Below are positions 50,687 through 59,923 of a DNA stretch of 64,000 bases, in pieces (positions within the stretch are counted from its first letter, which is position 1; the number at the start of each line of letters is the position of its first letter). A program made the translations under genes and the position numbers. Under the pieces are notes generated by a model. That model had not been told where the DNA came from, searched no databases, and was given only the letters and a program-made list of their open reading frames with translations. Source of the DNA: Fibrobacterota bacterium (GTDB taxonomy: Bacteria; Fibrobacterota; Fibrobacteria; UBA11236); contig JAQBPN010000060.1 in assembly GCA_028287505.1 (NCBI GenBank), forward strand, positions 32,001 through 96,000, in the 5' to 3' direction.

Positions 50687-52825
50687 ATGAAGCCAAGAAA
50701 TTTCCGCTCCGCCAAGACACGCGATGGCCAGGAAGGCCGCAACGGTCGGGCCTCCCAAGGCGAGGGCGCGCGCAAGCCGGGCGCGGGCAAAGGATCCAAA
50801 AGCGCCCCGCCGTCCCCGCATCTGATCCAGGCCGCCGCGCGCAAGCTAGTGGAAGGCTTGAACCAGGAACAGGCCGCCGCGGCCATCGCGCCGCTGGGAC
50901 CCGTGCTGGTGCTGGCCGGCGCCGGATCGGGAAAGACGCGGGTGTTGGTCACGCGCATCGTGCATCTCATCGCCTCCGGCGCCTCCCAGCCGGACGGCAT
51001 CGTGGCCCTCACCTTCAGCAACCGGGCCGCGCGCGAAATGGAAGCGCGCCTCAAGTCCTACGCGGGCCGCGCGGCCGATGGCGTTTCCATCAGCACCTTC
51101 CATTCGCTGGGGCTGAAACTGGTGCGCGAACACGCGGAGGCCTTGGGCCTGGCCCGCGATCCGGGCATCCTGGACATGCACTCGCGCCTGTCGATGGTGG
51201 TGGGGCAGGCGTCCAAGCACGGCGCCCGCAACAAGAAATTCGATCCCATGGACCTGGCCAACGTGCTTTCGCAACTGAAGGAAAAGGGCCATACGCCCCT
51301 CGATTGTCCCGATGACACCGAATACGGCACGCGCCTGCCCCGTATCTACAAAGGGTACGAGAAGGCCAAGCACGAAGCCAACCTAGTGGACTTCGAGGAC
51401 CTCATCCGCATGCCCATCCGCCTGATGAACTCCCGTCCGGACCTCCGCGGGAAAATCCAGGAACGCTGGCGGCATTTCCTGGTCGACGAATTCCAGGACA
51501 CCAACGGCGCCCAGCTGGAAATGCTGCGGCTGCTGGTGGGCGCGGGCGGCGTCGACGGGGCGTCGAGCGTGTTCGTGGTAGGGGACGACGACCAGAGCAT
51601 CTACGGCTGGCGCGGCGCGGAGATGCGCAACCTGCTGGACTTCGAGACCCACTTTCCGGGGGCGCAGTTGATCAAGCTCCAGCGGAATTACCGATCCAGC
51701 GGCAACATCATTTCCGCTTCCAACGCCGTTATCCACAAGAACACCTTGCGCCGGCCCAAGGAGGTCTATACCTCGCGCGGCGAAGGCGAGCCTTTGTACC
51801 ATCACGTGGCCGACGACGAGAAGGGCGAGATGGATTGGCTGGTGGCCAAGGTCAAGGAATTGAACGCGGTGGAAAAGCTGGATTGGCGCGAGATGGCCCT
51901 GCTGGTGCGCACCAACATCCAATTGCGCGAATACATGGACCAGTTCATCGTGACCGGGGTCCCCTTCATGGTGAAAGGGGCGAACAATCTCCTGGAGCGA
52001 TCGGAAGTGCAGACCGTGCTCGCCTATGCCAAGCTGATGGCGAATCCCCAGGATGAGCTTTCCCTGGCCAAGGTGCTGCAGTTCCCCAAGCGCGGCTTCC
52101 CGAAGGACCTGCTCGATCTGGTGCCCCGATCGGAAGACGTGCCGGTACAGGTTTCCATCCGGGCCCATTGCGAAACCCTGGGCACGCCCTGGACCCGTGA
52201 GTTGCTGGAGCTGCTCGACAAGGTGGACGCCTCCGCGGCGGCCGTGAAAGCGGGAGCGTTCTACGCGCCCCTCAGCGATCTGCTCGTTTACGCCAAGGTG
52301 GTGGAGGCCTTCGAGGAGGGCAGCCCCAAGCGCAACCGGGTGGAAGAATTCCTGCGCCTGTTCCAGCGGGAGGAAGTCCGCAATCCCGATGCGCGCCTGG
52401 TGGAGGTTCTCAACGCCCTGGCCCTCAACACCCAGTCCGACGACGATCACGATGAAAAGCCCGGCTTGCGCCTGATGACGGTGCATGCCGCCAAAGGGCT
52501 GGAGTTCCACACGGTCTTCATGCCGCAACTGGACGATGACGCCTTTCCGGCCAAGCCCAACCATACCGATACGGGAATCGAAGAGGAGCGGCGCTTGTTC
52601 TACGTGGCCATGACCCGCGCCAAGACCCGTCTCTTCCTGTCCTGGCCGGCCACCAAGGTCCACTATCGCGTCACCAAGGATGTGATTCCATCCCGCTTCA
52701 TCTTCGAAATCCCGCCGGACCGCTGGGACGGGCCCTTGGGCAAGAAGGACAAGGAAGAGAAAAAGGAATTCCTGGACAGCTTCTTCGCTTCCCTGCGCAC
52801 TTCCTTCAACGACGAAGCCCTATAA
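50687..52825 (+). CDS. UvrD/Rep-family ATP-dependent DNA helicase
   Basis: 712 residues, a superfamily 1A 3'-5' helicase for repair or replication restart. After a basic, low-complexity N-terminal tail of ~50 residues come LNQEQAAA, Walker A GAGSGKTRVL (77-86), TFSNRAAREM, STFHSLGLKLVRE, Walker B LVDEFQDTN, VVGDDDQSIYGWRGA, LQRNYRSS, LMTVHAAKGLEFHTVF and FYVAMTRAKTRL: all SF1 motifs are intact. Length and motif wording fit Rep more than UvrD or PcrA, but I leave the symbol open. TACAAT at 50610-50615 may be its -10 box. It heads a run of closely spaced genes ending with the kinase at 59733. Confidence 0.93.
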   Translation: MKPRNFRSAKTRDGQEGRNGRASQGEGARKPGAGKGSKSAPPSPHLIQAAARKLVEGLNQEQAAAAIAPLGPVLVLAGAGSGKTRVLVTRIVHLIASGASQPDGIVALTFSNRAAREMEARLKSYAGRAADGVSISTFHSLGLKLVREHAEALGLARDPGILDMHSRLSMVVGQASKHGARNKKFDPMDLANVLSQLKEKGHTPLDCPDDTEYGTRLPRIYKGYEKAKHEANLVDFEDLIRMPIRLMNSRPDLRGKIQERWRHFLVDEFQDTNGAQLEMLRLLVGAGGVDGASSVFVVGDDDQSIYGWRGAEMRNLLDFETHFPGAQLIKLQRNYRSSGNIISASNAVIHKNTLRRPKEVYTSRGEGEPLYHHVADDEKGEMDWLVAKVKELNAVEKLDWREMALLVRTNIQLREYMDQFIVTGVPFMVKGANNLLERSEVQTVLAYAKLMANPQDELSLAKVLQFPKRGFPKDLLDLVPRSEDVPVQVSIRAHCETLGTPWTRELLELLDKVDASAAAVKAGAFYAPLSDLLVYAKVVEAFEEGSPKRNRVEEFLRLFQREEVRNPDARLVEVLNALALNTQSDDDHDEKPGLRLMTVHAAKGLEFHTVFMPQLDDDAFPAKPNHTDTGIEEERRLFYVAMTRAKTRLFLSWPATKVHYRVTKDVIPSRFIFEIPPDRWDGPLGKKDKEEKKEFLDSFFASLRTSFNDEAL

Positions 52826-52915
52826 CCTCCAAGCCGGAAACTTTCCGGCCGGCCGCCGGCTCCCGGGACCTTTCCCTGCTTGGCCCCCTCCGCGAATATG
52901 CCTACCTTTTCCGTT

Positions 52916-53410
52916 ATGAGCACAGACCAAGCGGCCGATACGGCCTTGTTGGAGAATTTCTACGCCTGCTTCTCCAAGGGCGACTACCGGGGCATGGCAG
53001 CCTGCTACCATTCCGAGGCATCCTTCAAGGATCCGGTATTCAACCTCAAGGGAAAAGCCGTGGCCGCCATGTGGCACATGCTCTGCGAAGGCGGCAAGGA
53101 TATGCGGGTCAAGGTTTCCGGCATCCGCGCGGATGGGGGCAATGGCTTCGCCCATTGGGACGCGGCCTATACCTTCTCCGGGACCGGACGCAAAGTGCTC
53201 AACCGCATCGATTCCGAATTCAAGTTCAAGGACGGGAAGATCATCTCCGAGCGGGACGAATTCAGCTTCTGGCGCTGGTCCGGCCAGGCCCTGGGATTCA
53301 CCGGTCTCATCCTGGGATGGATGCCCAGGCTGCTCCAGACCGTCCAGGAAAAGGCCCGGGGCAACCTGGAGAAATTCATCCAGGCCCATCCGGAATACGC
53401 GGAGCAATGA
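52916..53410 (+). CDS. SnoaL/NTF2-like protein
   Basis: 164 residues. ATG 52916 is chosen since the residues before it (from 52898) have no conserved character; TACCTT lies 7 bases upstream and there is no Shine-Dalgarno. The fold is the NTF2-like cone: LLENFYACFSKGDYRGMAACYHSEASFKDPVF at 11-42, strands AHWDAAYTFSGTGRKVLNRIDSEFKFKDGKI and the closing helix. Such proteins bind small hydrophobic ligands or act as isomerases; no specific substrate is evident. Its stop overlaps the rlmH start (ATGA). Confidence 0.8.
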   Translation: MSTDQAADTALLENFYACFSKGDYRGMAACYHSEASFKDPVFNLKGKAVAAMWHMLCEGGKDMRVKVSGIRADGGNGFAHWDAAYTFSGTGRKVLNRIDSEFKFKDGKIISERDEFSFWRWSGQALGFTGLILGWMPRLLQTVQEKARGNLEKFIQAHPEYAEQ

Positions 53411-53868
53411 AAATCCGCCTCGTATGCGTCGGCAAGCTGGCCAACGCCAACCTGAAAGCCCTGGCGGACGATTACCGCAAACGGCTGGAACGGATGTGCG
53501 AAATGGAAATCATCGAGGTCAAGGACGCCCAGGATCGCGACGGAGCCTCGCGCCTGGCCAAGGAGGCGGAACGCATCCGGGCCGCCGCCGAACCGCTTGC
53601 CGAATGCGCCCTGTGGGATGAAACCGGGGAGGCCCTGGACTCGAGGGGGTTCAGCAAGTTGATCGGCAAAATGGAGAATGCCTCCGCCAAGCGGTTCACC
53701 ATGATCATCGGCTCCTCGCACGGCGTGGCGGACGCCCTCAAGTCGGAGATCCCCCGCAAGCTTCAACTCAGCCGCTTCACCTTCACCCACGAGTGGGCGC
53801 GGGTGCTGGCCCTGGAACAGATCTACCGGGCCCGTTGCATCCAGAAAAACATACCCTATCATCACTGA
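53407..53868 (+). CDS. rlmH: 23S rRNA (pseudouridine1915-N3)-methyltransferase RlmH
   Basis: 153 residues, the usual length. It methylates pseudouridine 1915 of 23S rRNA in helix 69, using SAM. The SPOUT knot is visible: MKIRLVCVGKL at the N-terminus, LDETGEALDSRGFSKLI, FTMIIGSSHGV (glycine-rich SAM loop; the usual wording is FxIGGxxG, so Ser-Ser replaces Gly-Gly) and the strongly conserved C-terminal HEWARVLALEQIYRARCIQKNIPYHH. The start ATG 53407 overlaps the upstream stop (ATGA), so translation is coupled. Placement next to repair and RNA-modification genes fits a housekeeping operon. Confidence 0.95.
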   Translation: MKIRLVCVGKLANANLKALADDYRKRLERMCEMEIIEVKDAQDRDGASRLAKEAERIRAAAEPLAECALWDETGEALDSRGFSKLIGKMENASAKRFTMIIGSSHGVADALKSEIPRKLQLSRFTFTHEWARVLALEQIYRARCIQKNIPYHH

Positions 53869-53893
53869 CGGACGGGAAACGGCGCTCAGTAAC

Positions 53894-55783
53894 ATGCAAG
53901 ATACGCAAGCATCCGGACGGCAAGGCGACCCGGCGGGCGATCCCGGCAGGGCCTATATCCTGAGGGAACTGGCTGTTCCCGCTTCGGATCCGAATCCGGA
54001 CCTGGCCGCCGCCATCGCCGGGTTCCTGCGCGTCAAGCGCGCAAAGGTGAGCGGAGTGAAAATCCTGCGCAAATCCCTGGACTCGCGCAAACGCAACCAG
54101 CCGCTTTGGCGCTACACCCTCGAATTCACCTTTGCCGGGGAAATCAAGCATCCCAAGTTGACCCCGGCGGGAAGCGAGACCGCGGGTCAGATCGGGCAAG
54201 CGCCTGGAGCCGGAAAACCGGGAGCCGGCAAGCAGCAGGGTACGGCTTCACGGAATGCGGGCGCGCAAAATACGGCCGCACCGGGTGCGGGCACCCAAGG
54301 TGGGAGCGGACAGGCCGCGGGGGCGAAAGGCGCAGGCCCGCAAGGGGAAGACTCTGTCGCGAAATACCGGCCGTCGGGAGCGCGAGTGGCCGTGATCGGC
54401 AGCGGTCCCGCGGGAATGGCGGCCGCCATGGGCCTGGCGCGCAAGGGCTACCGGGTGACCGTGTTCGAGCAGGGAAGCGAAGTGGGCAAGCGCTTCCATG
54501 ACATCCGCAAGTTCCTGAAAGGGAACGTATTCAATCCCCATTCCAACATCCTGTTCGGCGAAGGCGGAGCCGGAACGTTTTCCGACGGCAAGCTCACCTG
54601 CCGCACGCGCACGCGCTTCACGGAAACCTTCCTGAAGGAACTGGTGGCCTGCGGGGCCGAAGAAGACATCGTTTACCTGTCCCATCCCCATATCGGCACG
54701 GACAAACTGCAATTCATCGTCAAGGCATGGCGCGAGCGGTGCGCGGCCCTGGGGTGCGTCTTCCGCTTCAACACCCCGGTCGAGTCCATCCTCATGGCCG
54801 GCGGACGTATCTCCGGAGTTACGGTGGCCGGGGCGGCCGAACCCTTCGACGCCCTGGTGCTGGCCGCCGGACATTCTTCCCGCCCCTTGTATCGGCGCCT
54901 GGCCGAATTGGGCGTGGCCATGGACCGCAAGCCTTTTTCCGTGGGCGTGCGGGTGGAGCATCCCCAGGAAATGGTCAACCGCAGGCAATTGGGCGATAGG
55001 GTGGACGCGTCCCTGACCGGCGCGGCGGAATATTACCTCACCTATAACGGCGAGACCGAAGGCCACAGCGCCTACTCCTTCTGCATGTGCCCGGGAGGCG
55101 TGGTGGTTCCCTGCGCCGATGCGGACGACGGCCTTTTCACCAACGGGATGAGCTATTCCAATCGCGCGGGCGCGTTCGCCAACTCCGCCGTGGTGGTGCC
55201 CGTGGTCCCGGCGGATCTGGACGAATGGGCGGGCATGAAATCGGCGGATGCGACCTCCACCGTGCTGGCGGGGCTGGATTTCATCCGCGAGCTGGAAGTG
55301 AAGGCTTACGGCATGGGCGGCGGCGATTTCGTCTTTCCCGCCCAGACCATCCAGGCCTATCTGGACGACCGGGTCGATGAACTGCCCGCACCGCGCACAT
55401 CCTTCCCCAAGCCGGTGAAGTGGGTCAACCTCCGGCCGCTCTTCCCGCCCAAAATCGCCATGGCCCTGCAGGAATCCTTCCGGAACTTCGATCGCAAGCT
55501 CCCGGGGTTCATCGAGCATGGCTTGATCATCGGCCCGGAATCCCGGACGTCCTCCCCGGTGCGCATCCTCCGCGATTCCGCCACCCTGGAATCCCTTTCC
55601 ACTCCCGGCCTTTTCCCCCTGGGAGAAGGGGCGGGCTATTCCGGCGGCATCGTCTCCTCCGGCGCGGACGGCTTCCGCCTGGCCGAGGGCTGGGACGTCT
55701 GGGGCCCTCCCGTAGGTAGCGGAGAGGTTACCTCCTCCGCTTTGGCCGCGGGCAGCGGCGTATCCGGAGCTTCCGCCGCCTAG
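53894..55783 (+). CDS. FAD-dependent dehydrogenase of the COG2509 type
   Basis: 629 residues, 25 bases after rlmH. Residues ~20-90 form a small N-terminal domain (YILRELAVPASDPNPDL... VKRAKVSGVKILRKSLDSRKR) typical of this family, which has a ferredoxin-like ACT-type fold. A 70-residue Gly/Ala/Gln-rich linker (about 95-160) follows. The FAD-binding Rossmann motif is VAVIGSGPAGMAAA (166-179), then GEGGAGTFSDGKL and, at the C-terminus, LFPLGEGAGYSGGIVSSGADG. These are soluble oxidoreductases of unknown substrate. The linker is unusual in the family (see findings). Confidence 0.88.
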   Translation: MQDTQASGRQGDPAGDPGRAYILRELAVPASDPNPDLAAAIAGFLRVKRAKVSGVKILRKSLDSRKRNQPLWRYTLEFTFAGEIKHPKLTPAGSETAGQIGQAPGAGKPGAGKQQGTASRNAGAQNTAAPGAGTQGGSGQAAGAKGAGPQGEDSVAKYRPSGARVAVIGSGPAGMAAAMGLARKGYRVTVFEQGSEVGKRFHDIRKFLKGNVFNPHSNILFGEGGAGTFSDGKLTCRTRTRFTETFLKELVACGAEEDIVYLSHPHIGTDKLQFIVKAWRERCAALGCVFRFNTPVESILMAGGRISGVTVAGAAEPFDALVLAAGHSSRPLYRRLAELGVAMDRKPFSVGVRVEHPQEMVNRRQLGDRVDASLTGAAEYYLTYNGETEGHSAYSFCMCPGGVVVPCADADDGLFTNGMSYSNRAGAFANSAVVVPVVPADLDEWAGMKSADATSTVLAGLDFIRELEVKAYGMGGGDFVFPAQTIQAYLDDRVDELPAPRTSFPKPVKWVNLRPLFPPKIAMALQESFRNFDRKLPGFIEHGLIIGPESRTSSPVRILRDSATLESLSTPGLFPLGEGAGYSGGIVSSGADGFRLAEGWDVWGPPVGSGEVTSSALAAGSGVSGASAA

Positions 55784-55792
55784 GCCGCGCCC

Positions 55793-56878
55793 ATGCTTGT
55801 CGAACTCAAGGTCAGCCGCAACGATGCCGGGCAAAGGGCCGAGCGTTACCTGCGCCGGCGCTTGGCGGCCTTGAGCCTCGATCGCCTGCACGCCCTGTTC
55901 CGCCGCAAGGAAATCAAGCTGGCCCGCAAACCCATCAAGCGCAACCATCTTCTGGAAGAAGGCGATGTGCTCCAGGTCTTCGGACTGCGCCCGGAGGATG
56001 TCGGGACCGACGTGGCGGAAGGGCGGGCGGATGCGGCCGCCTCCCCTGATAACACCGGTCCGGCGGATCGGCCCGGGCCGGCGGCGCCGGGACATGCGGG
56101 AGCGGCCAAGAGCCGCCTGCTGGGCATCCCTATCCTCCACGAGGATGCGGATTTGCTGGTGCTGGACAAACCGGCGGGCATCGCCGTGCATTCCGGCACC
56201 GGGATCCTGGACGGGGATTCCGTCATCGAAAAGGTGCGGGCCTATCTGGCGGACGATCGCCAATGGGATGAGCTCTTCCAACCTTCCCTGGTGCACCGCT
56301 TGGACAAGGACACCTCGGGGGTTCTCGTCATCGCCAAATCCGGGGATTGCCTGAGACGGTTGACCGAAGCCTTGCGGGTGGGAGGTTTCCACAAACAATA
56401 TCTGGCCCTGGTGGAAGGAGTTCCCAATCCCCCCAGCGGTGAGATTTCCGGACTGCTGCAACGGGTGGACAGCCGCTCCGGCGGCGCCAAGGCCGAAGTC
56501 TCGCAAGATGACGGAAAATGGTCGGTTACGAGGTATAAGACCCTAAAAGATTTCGGGAATTTTAGCCTCCTGGGTGTTATTATTGAAACCGGTAGGATGC
56601 ATCAAATCAGGGCACATTTGGCAAGCCAAGGACACCCCTTGGTAGGGGATCCCCGTTACGGCTCCTTCGATCGGAATCGCGCCTATCGGAAATCCCTGGG
56701 ATTGAAACGGACCTTTCTCCACGCCGCGGACCTGGAAATCGAAATGGAACGTCCGATGGCAGGGAACCGGTCCTTCCCTGGAAAGCAGGGCGGCAAACTC
56801 GTATTCCATGCGCCCCTCCCCAAGGATCTGGCCGCCGCCCTTGAGCGCGTAGCCTCGCTTCCGGCGGTCCGCCCATGA
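55793..56878 (+). CDS. RluA-family pseudouridine synthase
   Basis: 361 residues, 9 bases after the oxidoreductase. The N-terminal ~70 residues form an S4 RNA-binding domain (RAERYLRRRLAALSLDRLHALFRRKEIKL), a ~40-residue Ala/Pro/Gly-rich linker follows, and the catalytic domain contains LLVLDKPAGIAVH, HRLDKDTSGVLVIAK with the catalytic Asp, KQYLALVEG and GRMHQIRAHLAS. It isomerises uridine in rRNA or tRNA. S4-containing members are mostly RluC/RluD types, which modify 23S rRNA; which one cannot be decided. The kinase start overlaps its stop. Confidence 0.92.
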   Translation: MLVELKVSRNDAGQRAERYLRRRLAALSLDRLHALFRRKEIKLARKPIKRNHLLEEGDVLQVFGLRPEDVGTDVAEGRADAAASPDNTGPADRPGPAAPGHAGAAKSRLLGIPILHEDADLLVLDKPAGIAVHSGTGILDGDSVIEKVRAYLADDRQWDELFQPSLVHRLDKDTSGVLVIAKSGDCLRRLTEALRVGGFHKQYLALVEGVPNPPSGEISGLLQRVDSRSGGAKAEVSQDDGKWSVTRYKTLKDFGNFSLLGVIIETGRMHQIRAHLASQGHPLVGDPRYGSFDRNRAYRKSLGLKRTFLHAADLEIEMERPMAGNRSFPGKQGGKLVFHAPLPKDLAAALERVASLPAVRP

Positions 56879-59733
56879 ATGCCCAGGCTCCCCAGCCCCC
56901 GCCCATCAACCCCAAATCCAATCCGCCCTCGGGATCCGTTCCCGCGGCAGGATCCGTTCCCCAATCGGGAACCAATCCCCTTACCGGCACCAATGCTTTG
57001 AATCATGCGACCGCGAGCTCGCTTTTGCAGGTCCAGGTGGGCGGCCGCCTGGGCAAATACGTCATCCTGTCCGAGCTGGGCCGGGGCGGCATGGCGGTGG
57101 TGTTCAAGGCCCATCAGCCCGATCTCGATCGCCTGGTGGCGATCAAGGTGCTGTTCGGAACGGTGCTGCAACAGCGCTTCGTGGAGCGTTTCCAGGCGGA
57201 AGCCCGGTCCGTTGCCAAGATGAACCACCCGAACGTGATCCGCATTTTCGAGGTGGGCGAGCAGAACGGCGTCCATTACCTGGTGATGGAATACATCCAG
57301 GGAATGGATTTGCTGGCCTTCTTGCACGAAAAGAAGCCGAGCTTCAACGAAGTGGTGGAGATCGTCAACCAGATTTCGGAAGCGCTGGCCTATTGCCATC
57401 GCCAGGGCATCATCCACCGCGATCTGAAGCCGACCAACATCCTGATGCGCGGTACCACTCCCATCGTCATCGACTTCGGATTGGCCAAGGCGGTGGATCC
57501 CAACCTGAACGTGACCCTGACCCTTTCCGGCGAAGTGGTCGGCTCTCCCGCCTACATGTCTCCGGAGCAGGCCATGGGCCATTCGGTAGGCACCCATTCG
57601 GATATCTGCGCGGTGGGCATCATCATGTACGAGCTCATCTCGTTCAAGAACCCCTATCTCGATCCGCGTTCCCTCCACCAAACCGCGCTCAACGCCATCA
57701 AGGCCGAGCCGGTGCCTCTGCGCTACCTGTCGCCCTGGCTGGATTCGGATTTCGCCGCCATCGTCACCACCAGCATGGCCAAGGACGTCAAGGACCGCTA
57801 CCAGAGCATCGAGCTGCTGCTCAAGGATCTGTATTCCTACCGCAACGGCCTGCCCATCATGGCCAAGCCGCCCAGCGCCCTCAACCTGGCCTGGCGCTTC
57901 GTCAAGGCCAACCCCATCTTGTACCTGGGCGCGGGATTCCTGCTGGTGATGACCGCCATCGTGTTCGGCTTCCTCAGCGTCCAGGAGGAGAGCAAGAAGG
58001 CGCCGTGGGGCCTGGTGCAGGAAGAGCTCTTCAACAAGACGGATTCCTCCCTAAAGTTCCTTTCCTTCGATCGGATGAACGGGGCCTGGGTGCCGTCCGA
58101 GTCCTGGAAGGTGGCGCGCGGACGCCTGGAGGCTTTTTCCTCCGGTCAATCCTTCGCGGTGGCCAACCAGGAGTTCTTCGGCGATCTCAAGATCGAGTTC
58201 ACCGTCAAGGGTCTCAACGGCAGTAATAACGATTTCAACGCCTTCCTGTTCGGTGCCACTCCGGACGACGCGTTCCGCTTCTCCCTGGGGGAATGGGGAA
58301 CCTCCGTGGCCAACATCGAGTACGGCAAGACAGCGCGCTATTCCTTCAACACGGCCCCCGTCAAGCTGAACGGCGGCATCGTCTACAAGGTGACCATCGA
58401 AAAGGAGGACAACGTCCTCCAGCTCTTCCTGAACGACGTGCTGTTGGTGCGCAAGTATTACACCCTCCCTGTCAAGGTGGAACGCAGCAGCAAATTCGGA
58501 TTCTATACCTGGAACTCCAGCCTGGCCATCGACGATCTCCGCATCTACAAAAAGGCCGTCGCCCTCTCCGCCAAGCCCACCGTGGTGGCGGACGCCTACC
58601 TGGAGGAGGGTTTCATCACCAACAGCATTCCCGCCTACAAGCACGTGATCGAAGCCTATCCCAACAAGAGCATCAGTTTCGAGGCCCGCATGAAGATGGG
58701 GGAGAGCTTCATGGTCCTCAAGAATTACCAGGGAGCCATCCAGAACCTGACCCTGGCCGCCAGCAATTCCAAGGATCCGAAGATCATACCGGAAGCGCTT
58801 TTCCAATTGGCCCAATGCTATTTCGATCTGGGCAAGGCCAGCTCCGGTTACGATAAGCTGAAGCTGCTTCCCGCCAACTACCCGGAATCGGATTTCAACA
58901 ACATGGTGGTCCAGTCGCGCATCGAGGCCGTCTACCAATGCCTCAACTCGGGCGAGAACATCGATCTCTGTTCCACCCGCATGATCGACGAATTCCGCTT
59001 CCTGATCCAGTTCGAGGACGCCCGCCGCAACAGCTTCGGCAAGTTCTACACGGACATGTCCGAGATTTTCCGGCGCCTGGGCCAGCCCGCGCCCATGCAG
59101 AACGCCCAGCACCTGCTGACGTACTTCCAGGAAAGCGACGAGATCATCTGCGCCTTGCGCCTCATGCTGGCGCGCTATTACCTGGGCGTCCGCGATCCCG
59201 CGCGGGCCAATTTCATGGTGCAGGCCGCCCCCCAGGGCGACAACGTGGGCCGGGAGCTCAAGGCGGAGAAGGATTTCCTCACCGCCCAGATGGCCTTCCT
59301 GGAAGGCAAGAACGCGCAGTCCGCCGAGCTGTACGACCGCACCTATCGCCAGTTCAATTCCGTGAACGGCATGGCCTTCAAATGCATTCTCCATTCCCTG
59401 GTCATCAAGTCCATCGCCGACATCCCCGTCCTTCCCGTGGATCGCAAGCTGTACCTCAACGAGGCGGCCTCGCGGAAAGAGCGCATGCAGATGGCCTACC
59501 TGGCCGACAAGATTCCCGAGGACTACTTCCGCCGCGGCGTGCCCGCCGGTTTCGGCCCCCCCGAATCCCTGGAAGACATGCTGGTGTACTTCCTGAAAGT
59601 GGATTCCACCGATGGCCCCGCCAAGGCCGCCGCCTATCTTGAAGCCGGCCTGGCCCGCTTCCCGTCCAACACCTTCGAATACCACTACCTGGAGTTCCTG
59701 CTCAAGCGGTACAAGGAAGAGAAGCGCGTGTGA
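56875..59733 (+). CDS. Membrane Ser/Thr protein kinase with LamG-like and TPR extracellular region
   Basis: 952 residues; ATGA overlap with the pseudouridine synthase. After a Pro-rich tail (1-50) the Hanks-type kinase domain spans ~60-320: GRGGMAVVFK glycine loop, Lys91 in VAIKVL, HRDLKPTN (181-188, catalytic Asp183), DFG at 200-202, GSPAYMSPEQ. All catalytic residues are present. One transmembrane helix lies at ~346-368 (ILYLGAGFLLVMTAIVFGFLSV). Outside follow a concanavalin/LamG-like beta-sandwich (~385-560) and a long helical TPR-like region (~570-950). Such receptor-type kinases phosphorylate cytoplasmic proteins in response to an external ligand; the LamG-like part suggests a glycan signal, which is inference. 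Confidence 0.9.
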   Translation: MNAQAPQPPPINPKSNPPSGSVPAAGSVPQSGTNPLTGTNALNHATASSLLQVQVGGRLGKYVILSELGRGGMAVVFKAHQPDLDRLVAIKVLFGTVLQQRFVERFQAEARSVAKMNHPNVIRIFEVGEQNGVHYLVMEYIQGMDLLAFLHEKKPSFNEVVEIVNQISEALAYCHRQGIIHRDLKPTNILMRGTTPIVIDFGLAKAVDPNLNVTLTLSGEVVGSPAYMSPEQAMGHSVGTHSDICAVGIIMYELISFKNPYLDPRSLHQTALNAIKAEPVPLRYLSPWLDSDFAAIVTTSMAKDVKDRYQSIELLLKDLYSYRNGLPIMAKPPSALNLAWRFVKANPILYLGAGFLLVMTAIVFGFLSVQEESKKAPWGLVQEELFNKTDSSLKFLSFDRMNGAWVPSESWKVARGRLEAFSSGQSFAVANQEFFGDLKIEFTVKGLNGSNNDFNAFLFGATPDDAFRFSLGEWGTSVANIEYGKTARYSFNTAPVKLNGGIVYKVTIEKEDNVLQLFLNDVLLVRKYYTLPVKVERSSKFGFYTWNSSLAIDDLRIYKKAVALSAKPTVVADAYLEEGFITNSIPAYKHVIEAYPNKSISFEARMKMGESFMVLKNYQGAIQNLTLAASNSKDPKIIPEALFQLAQCYFDLGKASSGYDKLKLLPANYPESDFNNMVVQSRIEAVYQCLNSGENIDLCSTRMIDEFRFLIQFEDARRNSFGKFYTDMSEIFRRLGQPAPMQNAQHLLTYFQESDEIICALRLMLARYYLGVRDPARANFMVQAAPQGDNVGRELKAEKDFLTAQMAFLEGKNAQSAELYDRTYRQFNSVNGMAFKCILHSLVIKSIADIPVLPVDRKLYLNEAASRKERMQMAYLADKIPEDYFRRGVPAGFGPPESLEDMLVYFLKVDSTDGPAKAAAYLEAGLARFPSNTFEYHYLEFLLKRYKEEKRV

Positions 59734-59771
59734 CCGCGGTTTCCGCGGCGCCTGTTCTTCGAGAAAAGAAT

Positions 59772-59910
59772 TTTGCAAATTGAAGATTGAAAACTGCAAT
59801 CTGCAAATTGGAATACAAATTCAAATAAGAAACCCCAGGTCCAATTTGCTTAAGAGCCCCTCCTTCCTTACGATTTTGAATTTTCAATTTCCAACTTTCG
59901 ATTTGCAAAG
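59772..59910. repeat. A+T-rich imperfect inverted repeat
   Basis: TTTGCAAATTGAAG (from 59772, continuing to 59793) is nearly complementary in reverse to 59881-59910 (TTTTCAATTTCC... GATTTGCAAAG). Together they could form a large hairpin around a ~85-base loop. The block 59760-59920 is far more A+T-rich than both flanking genes and has no reading frame worth calling. Confidence 0.6.
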
Positions 59911-59923
59911 TCTGGTTGTTTAA

